Source: Plastoroseomonas hellenica (GTDB lineage Bacteria; Pseudomonadota; Alphaproteobacteria; Acetobacterales; Acetobacteraceae). Taken from it: DNA of 64,000 nt. The first letter of the stretch is position 1, and each line of letters starts with the position of its first letter. Below, piece after piece: positions 45,151 to 55,160 of the stretch. The notes beneath the pieces are model-generated. The model searched no databases. It saw only the letters and a list, made by a program, of their open reading frames with translations, and was not told the origin of the DNA. The DNA is taken from the NCBI RefSeq assembly GCF_018129085.1, contig NZ_JAAGBB010000033.1, forward strand, positions 1 to 64,000, given 5' to 3'. The position numbers and the translations under genes are program-made.

Positions 45151-46386
45151 ATGTCAAGCGAGACGGCACCGAGCATCGAGACACACGCATCCTGGGTCGT
45201 CGCCTGGAGCATCACCATCATCATGGGCATCGCCTATGGTGCGCCGCTGATGGTGGTGGTCGGGCTGGCGCCGATCGCGGAAGCAATGGGCGGGCAGCGC
45301 GGCATCCCGGCCCTCGCCTCCTCCCTCGCCTATCTCGGCTCCGGCGCCGGCGGCGTGCTGATGGGGCTGCTTGCCGCGCGGCTCGGCGCGCGGCGCATCG
45401 CCATGCTGGGGGGTGTCACGATCGCGGTCGGGCTCGCGCTGGCCACCGCCGGCGGCGCCTGGCAGCTCCTGTTGGCGCATGCGGTGTTCATCGGCATGTT
45501 CGGCACCGGTGCGCTCTTCGCGCCGATGATGACGCATGCCTCGCTGTTCTTCGACCGCAGGCGCGGCACCGCGCTCGCCCTGGTCTCCTCCGGTCAGTAC
45601 ATCGCAGGCACGCTCTGGCCTTCGATCTTCGAGCGCATGATCGCGGCCTGGGGCTGGCAGCGCAGCATGGTGGCGTTCGGCCTCTGCGCGGCCGCGGCGA
45701 TCGTCCCGCTCGCCGCCTGGGCGCTGCGCCGGGTGCCGCCGGCGGCGCTCGCCGGCAGCCTGGCGGCTGGGCCGCCCCTTGGGCAGAAGGTGCTCGGCCT
45801 GTCGCCCAACCTGGCGCAGGGGTTGATCGCCGCGGCCTCCTTCCTCTGCTGCATCCCGATGGCGATGCCGGCCGCACACTTGGTGGCCTTCTGCGGCGAT
45901 CTCGGCATCGCCACCTCGCGGGGCGCGCTGATGCTCTCGCTGCTGCTCGCCGCCGCCTTCGTCAGCCGGCAATTCTGGGGCTGGGTCGCCGACCGCATCG
46001 GCGGGCTGCATGCGGTGCTGATCGGCGGCGTCTGCCAGACTGCGGCCATGACCGGCTTCCTGGCGACCCAGGACGAGGCCGGGCTGTTCCTGGTCTCGAT
46101 CCTCTACGGGCTCGGCTTCGGCGGCATCGTGCCGGCCTATGTGCTGGCGATCCGGGAGCTGTTCCCGGCGTCCCAGGCGCATTGGCGGGTGCCGGTCCTG
46201 CTGCTGGTGAGCCTCTCCGGCATGGCGACCGGCGCCTGGCTCGGCGGCGCACTGTACGACGCCTGGGGCAGCTATCGCGGCGCCTTCGCCGTCGGCATCG
46301 GCGCGAACCTGATCCAGGTGGCGCTGGTGCTGTGGCTGGCGACCCGACTGGCGGGCCGCCGGCGCCGCCAGCCGGCGATCGCCTGA
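45151..46386 (+). CDS. MFS transporter, monocarboxylate/oxalate type
   Basis: This 411-residue permease has 12 predicted helices. ASSLAYLGSGAGGVLMGLLA and ARLGARRIAMLGGVTIA carry the loop 2-3 motif. A second conserved motif, VSRQFWGWVADRIGGLHAVL, sits in the second half, as in oxalate/formate-antiporter-like MFS proteins. GGGGAAA precedes the ATG. The substrate is unknown, but its original genomic partner was an aminotransferase, as the remnant upstream shows, so an amino or keto acid is likely. Confidence 0.87.
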   Translation: MSSETAPSIETHASWVVAWSITIIMGIAYGAPLMVVVGLAPIAEAMGGQRGIPALASSLAYLGSGAGGVLMGLLAARLGARRIAMLGGVTIAVGLALATAGGAWQLLLAHAVFIGMFGTGALFAPMMTHASLFFDRRRGTALALVSSGQYIAGTLWPSIFERMIAAWGWQRSMVAFGLCAAAAIVPLAAWALRRVPPAALAGSLAAGPPLGQKVLGLSPNLAQGLIAAASFLCCIPMAMPAAHLVAFCGDLGIATSRGALMLSLLLAAAFVSRQFWGWVADRIGGLHAVLIGGVCQTAAMTGFLATQDEAGLFLVSILYGLGFGGIVPAYVLAIRELFPASQAHWRVPVLLLVSLSGMATGAWLGGALYDAWGSYRGAFAVGIGANLIQVALVLWLATRLAGRRRRQPAIA

Positions 46387-46410
46387 GCGCCAACCGGACA
46401 ATTCTCCCTC

Positions 46411-46567
46411 GCGGCCGTAGGCCGCCCCCGGAAGGCCGGACTGCGAGGCGTCAGCCGATGCAGGCCGAGGCCGCGAATGCGGCCCGCGCGCGACCATCAG
46501 CCGCCGCCAATGCTGCCCTGACAGCGCGAAAGCCAAGGCCGCGGATGCGGCCGCCGGCGTTTGAGGA
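46411..46567 (-). repeat. Dispersed intergenic repeat, copy 2 (minus orientation)
   Basis: This copy of the five-copy family lies between the MFS stop and the leftward 89-residue gene, in the reverse orientation. It shares the GGGCCGCATTCGCGGCCTCGG palindrome variant and the segment GACTGCGAGGCGTCAGCCG with copy 3, whereas copies 1, 4 and 5 carry GGAGCATCGGCTTCGCC there. Two subfamilies are therefore present. Confidence 0.75.
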
Positions 46568-46599
46568 CAAGAAAAACGCGGCCGGCGCCCGGCGCCGGC

Positions 46600-46869
46600 T
46601 TACCCGATCTTCGTCAAACTCCGATGGTTCGCCGACACTTGGCGCCGCGTCGGGCGCAGCGCCGCAGCGGCGACGATGTCCGGCCGGCTGCCCAGCATGG
46701 CCTCCCACCAGGCGGCAACCGCACCTTCCGTGAAGGCGCGCTGCTTCTCGATCACCATCTCGGAGAGGCGAAAGCTCGCCTCGGCAGGGTTCTGGGTCAG
46801 ATCCCAGCTACGCAGCGCGAAGACCGTGCCCGCTTGCCAGGCGAAGCGGGCGAAGGCCTCGGGGCCCAT
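46600..46869 (-). CDS. Small helical protein, phasin-like pattern, unknown function
   Basis: This 89-residue protein is predicted to be mostly alpha-helical (AFARFAWQAGTVFALRSWDL, FRLSEMVIEKQRAFTEGAVA). The C-terminus is basic (PTRRQVSANHRSLTKIG). The EKQ-AF-GA spacing is reminiscent of phasins and related granule or cell-envelope proteins, but I would not name a family. Its ATG shares a base with the peroxiredoxin stop (TGATG), so the two are co-translated. Confidence 0.65.
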   Translation of the reverse strand: MGPEAFARFAWQAGTVFALRSWDLTQNPAEASFRLSEMVIEKQRAFTEGAVAAWWEAMLGSRPDIVAAAALRPTRRQVSANHRSLTKIG

Positions 46870-47351
46870 CACAGAGCGGCCAGGACCGCTTCGGCCTTGG
46901 ACACCTCGAAGCCACCCGGTTGCTCGACGCCGACATGCGTCACCACGCCGTCCTTGGCGACCAGGGCGAAGCGCTGGTTGCGGATGCCGAGGCCACGCGC
47001 CGTCAGATCGAGCTCCAGCCCCAGCGCCTGCGCCAGCTTGGCGGAGCCGTCGGCCAGCATCACCACCTGGTCGGTGATGCCCTGGTCCTTGGCCCAGGCG
47101 CCCATCACAAAGGCGTCGTTGACGGCGACGCAGGCGATGGTGTCGACGCCCTTCGCCTTCAGCGCATCGACATTGACCACGAAGCCGGGCAGGTGCTTGG
47201 CCGAGCAGGTGGGCGTGAAGGCCCCGGGCACTCCGAAGAGCACCACGGTCTTGCCCGCGAACAGCGCGTCCGTCGTGATCTCCTTCGGCCCCTCGGCAGT
47301 CGCCTGCATCAAGGTGACGGAGGGGATCTTGTCCCCGACCTGGATGGCCAT
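46869..47351 (-). CDS. Peroxiredoxin, Prx5/hybrid type
   Basis: This 160-residue thiol peroxidase reduces hydrogen peroxide and organic peroxides. The active-site region is FGVPGAFTPTCSAKHLPGF, with the peroxidatic cysteine in the PTCS motif. ACVAVNDAFVMGAWAKDQGI and FALVAKDGVV complete the family pattern. The single catalytic cysteine suggests a glutathione- or glutaredoxin-dependent atypical type. It is divergent from YqgE and coupled to the small helical protein. Confidence 0.93.
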   Translation of the reverse strand: MAIQVGDKIPSVTLMQATAEGPKEITTDALFAGKTVVLFGVPGAFTPTCSAKHLPGFVVNVDALKAKGVDTIACVAVNDAFVMGAWAKDQGITDQVVMLADGSAKLAQALGLELDLTARGLGIRNQRFALVAKDGVVTHVGVEQPGGFEVSKAEAVLAAL

Positions 47352-47497
47352 GCTCGAAATCTCCCCTGGGGGCCACGATGCAGTCGCGGCGTCTCCCTCC
47401 TGCCGAGGTTTAGGCTGAACCCGGGGTGGCTGTCACCTTGCCGTCCCGCCGGGCCTGGTGACTTGCGCCCCGCCTTCACCCAATCCATGTCTTGATC

Positions 47498-48106
47498 ATG
47501 CCCAGACGCAGCCCCGCCGCCCTTCCCAAGCCTCTCGGAGCGCCGCAGGGCGAGCCCTGGCTCACCGGCCAGCTCCTGGTCGCCATGCCCGGCATGTCCG
47601 ACCCGCGTTTCGCCCAGGCGGTGATCTGCCTCTGCGCGCATTCCGCGGAAGGGGCGATGGGCATCGTGCTGAACCAGCCGATCGAGGGGCTGAGCTTCGA
47701 CACCCTTCTGGACCAGCTCGACCTCAAGCCGGTGCCGCCGCAACGGCGCATCCGCATGGTCACCGGCGGGCCCGTCGATGCCGGTCGCGGCTTCGTGCTG
47801 CACAGCACCGACTGGTCCGCGGACACCAGCCTGCCGGTGGCGGGCGAGGTCGCGCTGACCGCCAGCGTCGATATCCTGAAGGCGATCGCCGAAGGCGGTG
47901 GCCCGCGCCAGGGCCTGCTGGCCCTTGGCTATGCCGGCTGGGCGCCGGGGCAGCTCGAGGACGAGATCCAGCGCAATGCCTGGCTGAACGTGCCGGCCGA
48001 CGCCGACCTGCTCTTCGATGGCGACCACGCCGCCTTGTGGCGCCGGGCGCTGGCCAAGCTCCGTATCGACCCGATCTTGCTTTCAGGCGTGGCAGGCCAC
48101 GCCTGA
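47498..48106 (+). CDS. YqgE/AlgH family protein
   Basis: This 202-residue member of the UPF0301 family shows LTGQLLVAMPGMSDPRFAQA, VICLCAHSAEGAMGIVLNQP, GGPVDAGRGFVLH and ALGYAGWAPGQLEDEIQRNA. Its biochemical role is not settled; AlgH affects alginate and virulence regulation in Pseudomonas. An upstream in-frame TTG (47492) is unlikely. It is a single-gene unit with a repeat copy directly after the stop. Confidence 0.93.
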   Translation: MPRRSPAALPKPLGAPQGEPWLTGQLLVAMPGMSDPRFAQAVICLCAHSAEGAMGIVLNQPIEGLSFDTLLDQLDLKPVPPQRRIRMVTGGPVDAGRGFVLHSTDWSADTSLPVAGEVALTASVDILKAIAEGGGPRQGLLALGYAGWAPGQLEDEIQRNAWLNVPADADLLFDGDHAALWRRALAKLRIDPILLSGVAGHA

Positions 48107-48114
48107 TGTTTGGC

Positions 48115-48270
48115 CTCAGGCGCCGGCGCGCGCGTCCGCGCGCTTGGCTTGCGCGCTGTCAGGGCGCACCTGGCGCGGCTGATGGTCGCGCGCGGGCCGC
48201 ATTCGCGACCTCGGCCTGCATCGGCTGACGCCTCGCAGTCCGGCCTTTCCGGTGGCGGCCTGCGGCCGCG
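48115..48270 (+). repeat. Dispersed intergenic repeat, copy 3 (plus orientation)
   Basis: This copy fills the space between the convergent YqgE and HAD genes. It has CGCCGGCGCGCGCGTCCGCGC, CTTGGCTTGCGCGCTGTCAG and GCGCGGCTGATGGTCGCGCG, then the palindrome region, and the subfamily-2 segment CGGCTGACGCCTCGCAGTCC. The tail is GGCGGCCTGCGGCCGCG. Confidence 0.8.
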
Positions 48271-48351
48271 CGGTCCTCGCCCTCCGAAGCCTCGGCGAAG
48301 GAGGGTGCGGCCGCCGGGCGCTTGGTTGGCGTGGTTTGGCCGGTTTCTTGG

Positions 48352-49218
48352 CTACCAGCGGAAGGAGCGCAGCGCCGCCAGCGGGGTGACGTCGTGGTGT
48401 GCCGCTTCCTGGGCCAGCACCTGGGGGTCGGGGTTCGGGCCGTGGGTGTCGCCGGCGAGGCCGGTCATGGCCCAGAGGCAGTCGACGCCGATCGCCTTGG
48501 CGCCGGCGAGATCGGTGTGCGGGGTATCGCCGATGGCGAGCACCCGCTCGCGCGGCGGGTTGCCGAGCGCCTCCAGCACCGGGCCATAGACGGCCGGATC
48601 GGGTTTGCCGATCTCGATCACCTGGCCGCCGACTTCCAGATAGATATCGGCCAGCGCGCCGGCACAAATCAGCCGCTGGCCAGCCACCATCACGGCGCGG
48701 TCGGGGTTGACGCAAACCATCGGCAGGCGCTGCGCCAGGCAGCGCTCCAGGATCGGGCGATAGGGCTCGGCCGAGGTCGCGCCATGCACCTCCGCCTCCG
48801 GCCCGGTGTTGAGCAGGAACTCAGCCTCTTCCGGAGTGGGCACGATCTCCGCCACGCCCTCCTCCACCACCGAGAGATCGCGCTCCGGCCCGATATGGAA
48901 GGCGCGACGGCCGAACCCCGCGAAGAACGGGTGCTTGCGGTCGCGCAGCATCCGCCAGGAGGCCTCGCCCGAGGACATGGTCTCGTCATAGAGGCCGCGC
49001 GCCACGCCCATCCGTTCCAGCATGCCGTCGATGAACCAGGCGCGGCGCGGCGCATTGGTCAGGAACACCACCCGCTTGCCGCGTTCACGCAGCTTCGCGA
49101 GCGCCTCGAGCACACCGGGATAGGGTGCGCGCCCGTCATGGATCACGCCCCAGAGGTCGAGCACATAGGCGTCGTAGTGCTCCGCGATGTCAGCGATGCC
49201 GTCCAGGATCTTCATCAC
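48352..49218 (-). CDS. HAD-superfamily hydrolase, class IIA (NagD-like)
   Basis: This 288-residue phosphatase has motif I as DAYVLDLWGVIHDG (an aspartate pair spaced by LWG), motif II as VVFLTNAPR, motif III as EIGKPDPAVYGPVLEAL and motif IV as LAIGDTPHTDLAGAKA. The arrangement matches the TIGR01459 group of alphaproteobacterial HAD hydrolases. Likely substrates are small phosphomonoesters. The start overlaps the pyrD stop: GTG 49218 (GTGA) or ATG 49215 (TGATG). Confidence 0.9.
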   Translation of the reverse strand: MMKILDGIADIAEHYDAYVLDLWGVIHDGRAPYPGVLEALAKLRERGKRVVFLTNAPRRAWFIDGMLERMGVARGLYDETMSSGEASWRMLRDRKHPFFAGFGRRAFHIGPERDLSVVEEGVAEIVPTPEEAEFLLNTGPEAEVHGATSAEPYRPILERCLAQRLPMVCVNPDRAVMVAGQRLICAGALADIYLEVGGQVIEIGKPDPAVYGPVLEALGNPPRERVLAIGDTPHTDLAGAKAIGVDCLWAMTGLAGDTHGPNPDPQVLAQEAAHHDVTPLAALRSFRW

Positions 49219-50273
49219 GCCTCCACGCCGACCGCATCGGCGACACTGGCAAAACCCTCGCGCGCCAGCAGCGCCGCGAGATCATCCTTGATCCGGCGCA
49301 CCAGCGCCGGACCGCCATAGGCAAAGCCGGTATAGAGTTGTACCAGCGCGGCGCCGGCCTTGATCTTCGCCAGCGCATCTGCGCCGCTCGCGACGCCGCC
49401 CACGCCGATCAGCACCAGCCGCCCGCGCGCGATGCGCGCGACCTGGCGCAGCACCTCGGTCGAAGGCGCCAGCAGCGGCGTGCCGGAGAGCCCGCCCGCT
49501 TCGGCCTTCGCGGCGCCCTGCAGCGAGGCCGGGCGGGCGATGGTGGTGTTCGAGACGATGATGCCGGCGACGCCACGCGCCAGGCAGGCATGGACGATCG
49601 GCGCCAGCGCATCCTCCGCGAGGTCCGGCGCGATCTTCACCAGCACCGGTGGCGTGCGCGGCAGGCCGGCGCGGGTCGCGGCGATGGCATCGAGGATCGC
49701 GGCCAGCCGCTCCTCGCCCTGCAGGTCGCGCAGGCCCGGCGTATTGGGAGAGGAGATGTTGACCGTCACGTAGTCCGCATACGGCGCCACCGCGGCATAG
49801 AGCGCGGGATAATCGCGCTCGGGGTCGGCACCGTCCTTGTTGATCCCGATATTGGCGCCGAACACCGCCGGCAACGCCCGGGGCAGTGCGGCGAGCCTCG
49901 CGGCATAGGCATCGAGCCCGCCATTGTTGAAACCCATGCGGTTGATGACCGCGTGGTCCTCCGGCAGGCGGAACAGGCGTGGGCGCGGGTTGCCCGCCTG
50001 CGGGCGGGGTGTGACGGTGCCGGCCTCCACGAAGCCGAAGCCCAAGCGCATCAGCGGCAGCACCGCGACCGCATCCTTGTCGAAGCCGGCGGCGAGCCCG
50101 AGCGGATTGGCGAACCGCAGACCCAAGGCCTGGGTCGCGAGGCGCGGGTCGTCGGGCCGGGCATCGCGGCCGGCGAGGCCCATCGCCAGCGCCTTCAGCG
50201 CCAGGCCATGCGCGGTCTCGGCATCGAGGCCGCGGATCAGCGGCATGAGGGCGGAGGCGATGGCAGGGGTCAT
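49215..50273 (-). CDS. pyrD: Dihydroorotate dehydrogenase (quinone), class 2
   Basis: PyrD oxidises dihydroorotate to orotate in pyrimidine synthesis and feeds electrons to quinone. The 352-residue length and N-terminal helix (LMPLIRGLDAETAHGLALKA) fit the membrane-associated class 2 enzyme. FANPLGLAAGFDKDAVA, NISSPNTPGLRDLQG (with the catalytic serine) and GGVASGADALAKIKAGA are all intact. It is followed by a HAD phosphatase with overlapping start and stop. Confidence 0.95.
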   Translation of the reverse strand: MTPAIASALMPLIRGLDAETAHGLALKALAMGLAGRDARPDDPRLATQALGLRFANPLGLAAGFDKDAVAVLPLMRLGFGFVEAGTVTPRPQAGNPRPRLFRLPEDHAVINRMGFNNGGLDAYAARLAALPRALPAVFGANIGINKDGADPERDYPALYAAVAPYADYVTVNISSPNTPGLRDLQGEERLAAILDAIAATRAGLPRTPPVLVKIAPDLAEDALAPIVHACLARGVAGIIVSNTTIARPASLQGAAKAEAGGLSGTPLLAPSTEVLRQVARIARGRLVLIGVGGVASGADALAKIKAGAALVQLYTGFAYGGPALVRRIKDDLAALLAREGFASVADAVGVEA

Positions 50274-50442
50274 GGCGCGCCGCTTGTGCCCGAGCCGGCC
50301 TGCGCGCGAAAGCCCCCGCGTTGACGCGGCGGCGGGAGGCAGCCAGAACCGGGGAGACCGCATGGGCATGGCGCCAGCCCTCCGCCGCCGCCATGCCCGC
50401 ACGGTCCCTTGAGTCACACGGACCATATAAAGGAGCGGGCTG

Positions 50443-51345
50443 TTGCGAGGCCCCGCCTGGCTACTCACGGCCATCGGCCTCTGGTCGGTGCTGGATGCCA
50501 ACAGCAAGCTGCTGGCCGGCGCCTATGGCGCGGGCCAGGTGCTCGGCATCCGCCATGCCGTGCTGCTTCTGCTGGTGCTCGGGCTTCGCGCGCTGCGGCC
50601 AGGCGCCGGCGGCACGATGACCACCGCGCATCCGGCGCTGCACGCGATCCGCGCCGTGGCGATGCTGGGCTCGGCGGCGGGCTTCTTCCTGGCGATGCGC
50701 GAGATGTCGATGGCCGAGGCCTATCTCGTGCATTTCACGGCTCCCTTTATGATGCTGGGCCTCGCCGCACTTGCCCTGGGCGAGCCGATGCCAGCCCGCG
50801 CCTGGGGCTGGACGGCGATCGGCTTCGCCGGCGTCGCGGTCGCCATCGCCCCCTCGATCGGCGCCGGCGGGCATTGGCAGGGCTACGCCTGGGCCGGCTT
50901 CGGTGCCGCCTGCTACGCGGTCATCATGACGGTGAACCGGCGGCTCAGGGAGGAGCAGGGGCTCGCCGCGGTCATTCTGTGGCCGAGCCTGCTCGGGCTG
51001 GTGGCGACCCTGCCCTTCGCCGCCGCGGAATGGGTGGCGCCCACGCCGCGCGACATGCTGCTGCTGGCGCTGAACGGGGTGGTGGCGGGGGCGGCGATGC
51101 TCGCGATGTCCCTCGCCTTCCGCCACGCCAATGCGGCGCGGCTGGCACCTTTCGAATATACGGCGCTGCTCTTCGCGCTGGGCTTCGACCTGGCGCTCTG
51201 GGGCCGGTTGCCGGCGCTCGCGACGCTGGCCGGCGCCGCGATCGTCGTCGCCGCCTGCATCGCCAGCGAAAGGGCGCGCAGCGTCGCCAGGGCGACGGCC
51301 CGGCAGGCGCCACCTTCATCCAAGGCACGCCAGCTTACGCTTTGA
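50443..51345 (+). CDS. EamA/DMT-family transporter
   Basis: This 300-residue permease has ten membrane helices in two five-helix repeats. Typical EamA patterns include YLVHFTAPFMMLGLAALALG and a second RLAPFEYTALLFALGFDLALW. TTG start, supported by AGGAG at 7 bases and CATATAA just before it as a possible -10. Substrates of the family vary (amino acids, metabolites). It is divergent from pyrD. Confidence 0.85.
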   Translation: MRGPAWLLTAIGLWSVLDANSKLLAGAYGAGQVLGIRHAVLLLLVLGLRALRPGAGGTMTTAHPALHAIRAVAMLGSAAGFFLAMREMSMAEAYLVHFTAPFMMLGLAALALGEPMPARAWGWTAIGFAGVAVAIAPSIGAGGHWQGYAWAGFGAACYAVIMTVNRRLREEQGLAAVILWPSLLGLVATLPFAAAEWVAPTPRDMLLLALNGVVAGAAMLAMSLAFRHANAARLAPFEYTALLFALGFDLALWGRLPALATLAGAAIVVAACIASERARSVARATARQAPPSSKARQLTL

Positions 51346-51452
51346 AACGTTGCGCTATCCCCGAACGGGCACATATCGGCCCCTGCCGGGCGATTTGGCG
51401 CGGCTGGACAGCCAATGCGGCCGGAGATGCCGCGACAGCCGCGGGAATCCCC

Positions 51453-52055
51453 ATGACATCAGCCGGGACATGCTCCTCCGATTTCGGTCGGTTCTTCCGA
51501 TCCTGGCTGGCCAGCCCGCTGCAGGTCGCCGCCATCGCGCCGTCGGGCAGCGCCCTGGCGCGGGTGATGACGCAGGAGATCACGCCGGGCCTCGGCCCGA
51601 TCCTGGAACTCGGCCCGGGCACCGGCGCCTTCACCCGGGCGCTGCTGAACCGGGGTGTCAGCGAAAGCGACCTGACGCTGGTCGAATACGGCGTGGAATT
51701 CGTCGCGGTGCTGGAGGCGCGCTTCCCCCTGGCACGGGTGCTGCGCATGGACGCAGCGCAGGTGGGGCGGCAATCCCTGTTCGACGGTGCGCCGGTAGCG
51801 GCGGTCGTCAGCGGCCTGCCGGTGCTGTCGATGCCGATCCGGAAGGTCGCCCATATCCTGGTGGGTGCCTTCCGCTACCTGCGTCCGGGCGGCGCCTTCT
51901 ACCAGTTCACCTATACGCCACGCTGCCCGGTCCCGCTTCGGCTGCTCGACCGGCTGGGGCTCAAGGCCACCCATGTCGGACGCACGATCCGCAACCTGCC
52001 GCCGGCCGCAGTCTACCGCATTACTCGGCGGCAGCCGGCGACCTCCCTTAACTGA
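51453..52055 (+). CDS. SAM-dependent methyltransferase, phospholipid N-methyltransferase type
   Basis: This 200-residue protein resembles Rhodobacter-type PmtA. The start, SSDFGRFFRSWLASPLQVAA followed by IAPSGSALARVM, is a lipid-binding helix conserved in PmtA proteins. The SAM motif I, ILELGPGTGAFTRALL, is near residue 51, followed by GLPVLSMPIRKV and LRPGGAFYQFTYTPRCPVP. The reaction would be methylation of phosphatidylethanolamine toward phosphatidylcholine. Assignment rests on motifs only. It follows the EamA gene at 107 bases. Confidence 0.82.
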   Translation: MTSAGTCSSDFGRFFRSWLASPLQVAAIAPSGSALARVMTQEITPGLGPILELGPGTGAFTRALLNRGVSESDLTLVEYGVEFVAVLEARFPLARVLRMDAAQVGRQSLFDGAPVAAVVSGLPVLSMPIRKVAHILVGAFRYLRPGGAFYQFTYTPRCPVPLRLLDRLGLKATHVGRTIRNLPPAAVYRITRRQPATSLN

Positions 52056-52062
52056 GCCGGGA

Positions 52063-52419
52063 TCAGGGGATCTCCGTCGGGAAGACATGCAGCCCGTCCG
52101 GGCCGAGCGGCAGCGGCGTGACACTCCGCACCGCCGCCAGCGGCAGCACGCCGTAGAGGTGCGGGAAGAGGCCGGGCCGCTTCCCGGCCGCCGTCGGCTC
52201 GAAGCGCAGCGCGTCGCCGAGGGCGGCGGGATCGGCAGCGACCAACAGCAGATCACGCTCTCCGGCGCGGTGCCTGGCGGCGCTGGCGCGAAGCTGGTCG
52301 GCTGCCGAGAAATGCAGGAAGCCGTCGCGGCGGTCATCGGCGCTGCCGGCGTAGTGGCCGAGCCGCTCCGCTTCCGCCCAGTCGGCGGTGCGCACCATGG
52401 TGTAGATCGCCTGGTCCAA
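52063..52419 (-). CDS. DUF952-family protein
   Basis: This 118-residue protein has the DUF952 pattern: IYTMVRTADWAEAERLGHY, DGFLHFSAADQLRASAARH, LLLVAADPAALGDALRFEP and LFPHLYGVLPLAAVR. Function is unknown, but the histidine-glycine pattern is reminiscent of a small metal-binding or glutathione-transferase-like fold. It converges with the PmtA-like gene with 7 bases between stops. Confidence 0.87.
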   Translation of the reverse strand: MDQAIYTMVRTADWAEAERLGHYAGSADDRRDGFLHFSAADQLRASAARHRAGERDLLLVAADPAALGDALRFEPTAAGKRPGLFPHLYGVLPLAAVRSVTPLPLGPDGLHVFPTEIP

Positions 52420-52511
52420 AGCCGAACCCCTTCCCTGCCCTGCAACAGCGACATGCGTGACAGCCGCGCCGCTGCCGTTTATGCCGGATTCAAACCGGAG
52501 ACACGCCCGCC

Positions 52512-52910
52512 ATGCGCTTCGCCGTCGACCGCCTCGACCACCTCGTCATCACCTGCCGCGACGTCGCCACCTCCGCCTCCTGGTACCAGCGGGTCCTGGG
52601 CATGGAAGTGACGGAATTCGGCCCGCACAAGCGCACGGCGCTGGCCTTCGGCGGGCAGAAGATCAATCTGCGGCCCGAGAGCGCCAGCCAGGAGGAATGG
52701 TGGTCCGGCGTGGCGCCGGCGCCCGGCAGCCAGGATCTCTGCTTCATCGTCACCGTCGCCGCCGAGCAGGTGGCCGAGCACCTGATACAGTGCGGCGTCA
52801 CCATCGCCGAAGGGCCGGTGGTGAAGGACGGCGCGCTCGGGCCGATCCGCTCCGTCTATTGCCGCGACCCCGACGGCAACCTGATCGAGATCAGTAGTTA
52901 TCAGGATTAA
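52512..52910 (+). CDS. VOC-family protein (glyoxalase/dioxygenase fold)
   Basis: This 132-residue single-domain protein starts LDHLVITCRDVATSASWYQR, has VLGMEVTEFGPHKRTALAFG and ends VYCRDPDGNLIEISSY. Metal ligands at the expected places are His in DHLV and Glu in IEIS. Members include fosfomycin-resistance-like enzymes, dioxygenases and methylmalonyl-CoA epimerase; the specific reaction is unknown. A repeat copy follows its stop. Confidence 0.9.
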   Translation: MRFAVDRLDHLVITCRDVATSASWYQRVLGMEVTEFGPHKRTALAFGGQKINLRPESASQEEWWSGVAPAPGSQDLCFIVTVAAEQVAEHLIQCGVTIAEGPVVKDGALGPIRSVYCRDPDGNLIEISSYQD

Positions 52911-52916
52911 GTAGGA

Positions 52917-53070
52917 CCTCAAGCGCCGGCGGGCGCATCCGCGCCCTTGGCTTGCGCGCTGTCAGGTTGCACCGGCGACATCGGTCGGTCGCGCGCGGGG
53001 CCGCATTCGCGGCCCCGGAGCATCGGCTTCGCCTCGCTCGGCAGAAACCAGGGGCGGCCTGCGGCCGCGG
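52917..53070 (+). repeat. Dispersed intergenic repeat, copy 4 (plus orientation)
   Basis: A complete subfamily-1 copy lies between the convergent VOC and DUF4332 genes. It includes CTCAAGCGCCGGCGGGCGCA, CTTGGCTTGCGCGCTGTCAG, the exact palindrome GGGGCCGCATTCGCGGCCCC and GGAGCATCGGCTTCGCCTCG, and ends with AGAAACCAGGGGCGGCCTGC. Confidence 0.85.
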
Positions 53071-53087
53071 GCTTGGGCGACCTTGTT

Positions 53088-53492
53088 TTAGTAGTCCAGC
53101 GCGCGCGGCATCATCTTCGCGGCTTCAATCCAGGCCTTCACATCGGTCAGGTTGGGCAGCCGGCGCACGCGCTTGGCGGCGTCGCTCTTTTCGATCGTCG
53201 CCAGAAGGTTCTCCGGCTTGCGCTGCGCGAGCTCCGGCACGGTGTCGACGCCCGCCGCTTCCAGCAGATCGGCGTATTCCTCGCCGATGCCCTTCACGCG
53301 CATCAAGTCGGCGCGGTTGGCGAATTCCAGGATCAGCTTCGGCGCGATGCCGGCCGCCTCGGCCAGCGTGGCGCGGCCTTTCGGCGTCGCCGCGCGCTCC
53401 AGCAGCGCCGCGGTGTCCTTGATCCCGGCGGCACGCAATTTCTCGCCGAAAGCCGGACCGATACCCTCGATCTTCTCGATCGGGTACGCCAT
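53088..53492 (-). CDS. DUF4332-family protein (helix-hairpin-helix)
   Basis: This 134-residue protein is made of tandem helix-hairpin-helix units: IEKIEGIGPAFGEKLRAAGI and LMRVKGIGEEYADLLEAAGV. The last part is FVxxLPNLTDVKAWIEAAK-like (RRLPNLTDVKAWIEAAKMM). HhH pairs usually bind DNA non-specifically; no catalytic residues are visible. The family is common in alphaproteobacteria and cyanobacteria, with unknown function. It is divergent from fumC. Confidence 0.87.
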   Translation of the reverse strand: MAYPIEKIEGIGPAFGEKLRAAGIKDTAALLERAATPKGRATLAEAAGIAPKLILEFANRADLMRVKGIGEEYADLLEAAGVDTVPELAQRKPENLLATIEKSDAAKRVRRLPNLTDVKAWIEAAKMMPRALDY

Positions 53493-53587
53493 GTCTCTAG
53501 TCCCCCGCATCCCTTCGGATGCGAAGACGCTAGCCGCAAGCGCCCCGGCGCCGCCAGCCAGATCGGACCGGAGACGGAACTCTTCAC

Positions 53588-54994
<1,407 letters not shown>

Positions 54995-55005
54995 CGTAAT
55001 GCCGA

Positions 55006-55160
55006 CGCGGCCGCAGGCCGCCATCCGTTCCAGCGGAGCAAGGCGAAGCCGATGCTCCGGGGCCGCGAATGCGGCCCCGCGCGCGACCATCAGTCGCGCC
55101 GGGCGCGCACCCGACCGCGCGCAAGCCAAGCGCGCGGATGCGCGCGCCGGCGCTTGAGGC
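55006..55160 (-). repeat. Dispersed intergenic repeat, copy 5 (minus orientation)
   Basis: An inverted subfamily-1 copy lies directly between fumC and the RHH gene. It has GCGGCCGCAGGCCGCC, AGCAAGGCGAAGCCGATGCT, the same 20-bp palindrome and GCAAGCCAAGCGCGCGG, and ends CGCCGGCGCTTGAGG. Its last base touches the RHH start codon, so it forms the whole 5' leader of that gene. Confidence 0.85.

Noticed and set aside
46436-48240. Short frames inside the dispersed repeats that share similar translated segments
   Set aside because: The similarity comes from the DNA repeat itself; the frames lack start signals and differ in phase between copies.
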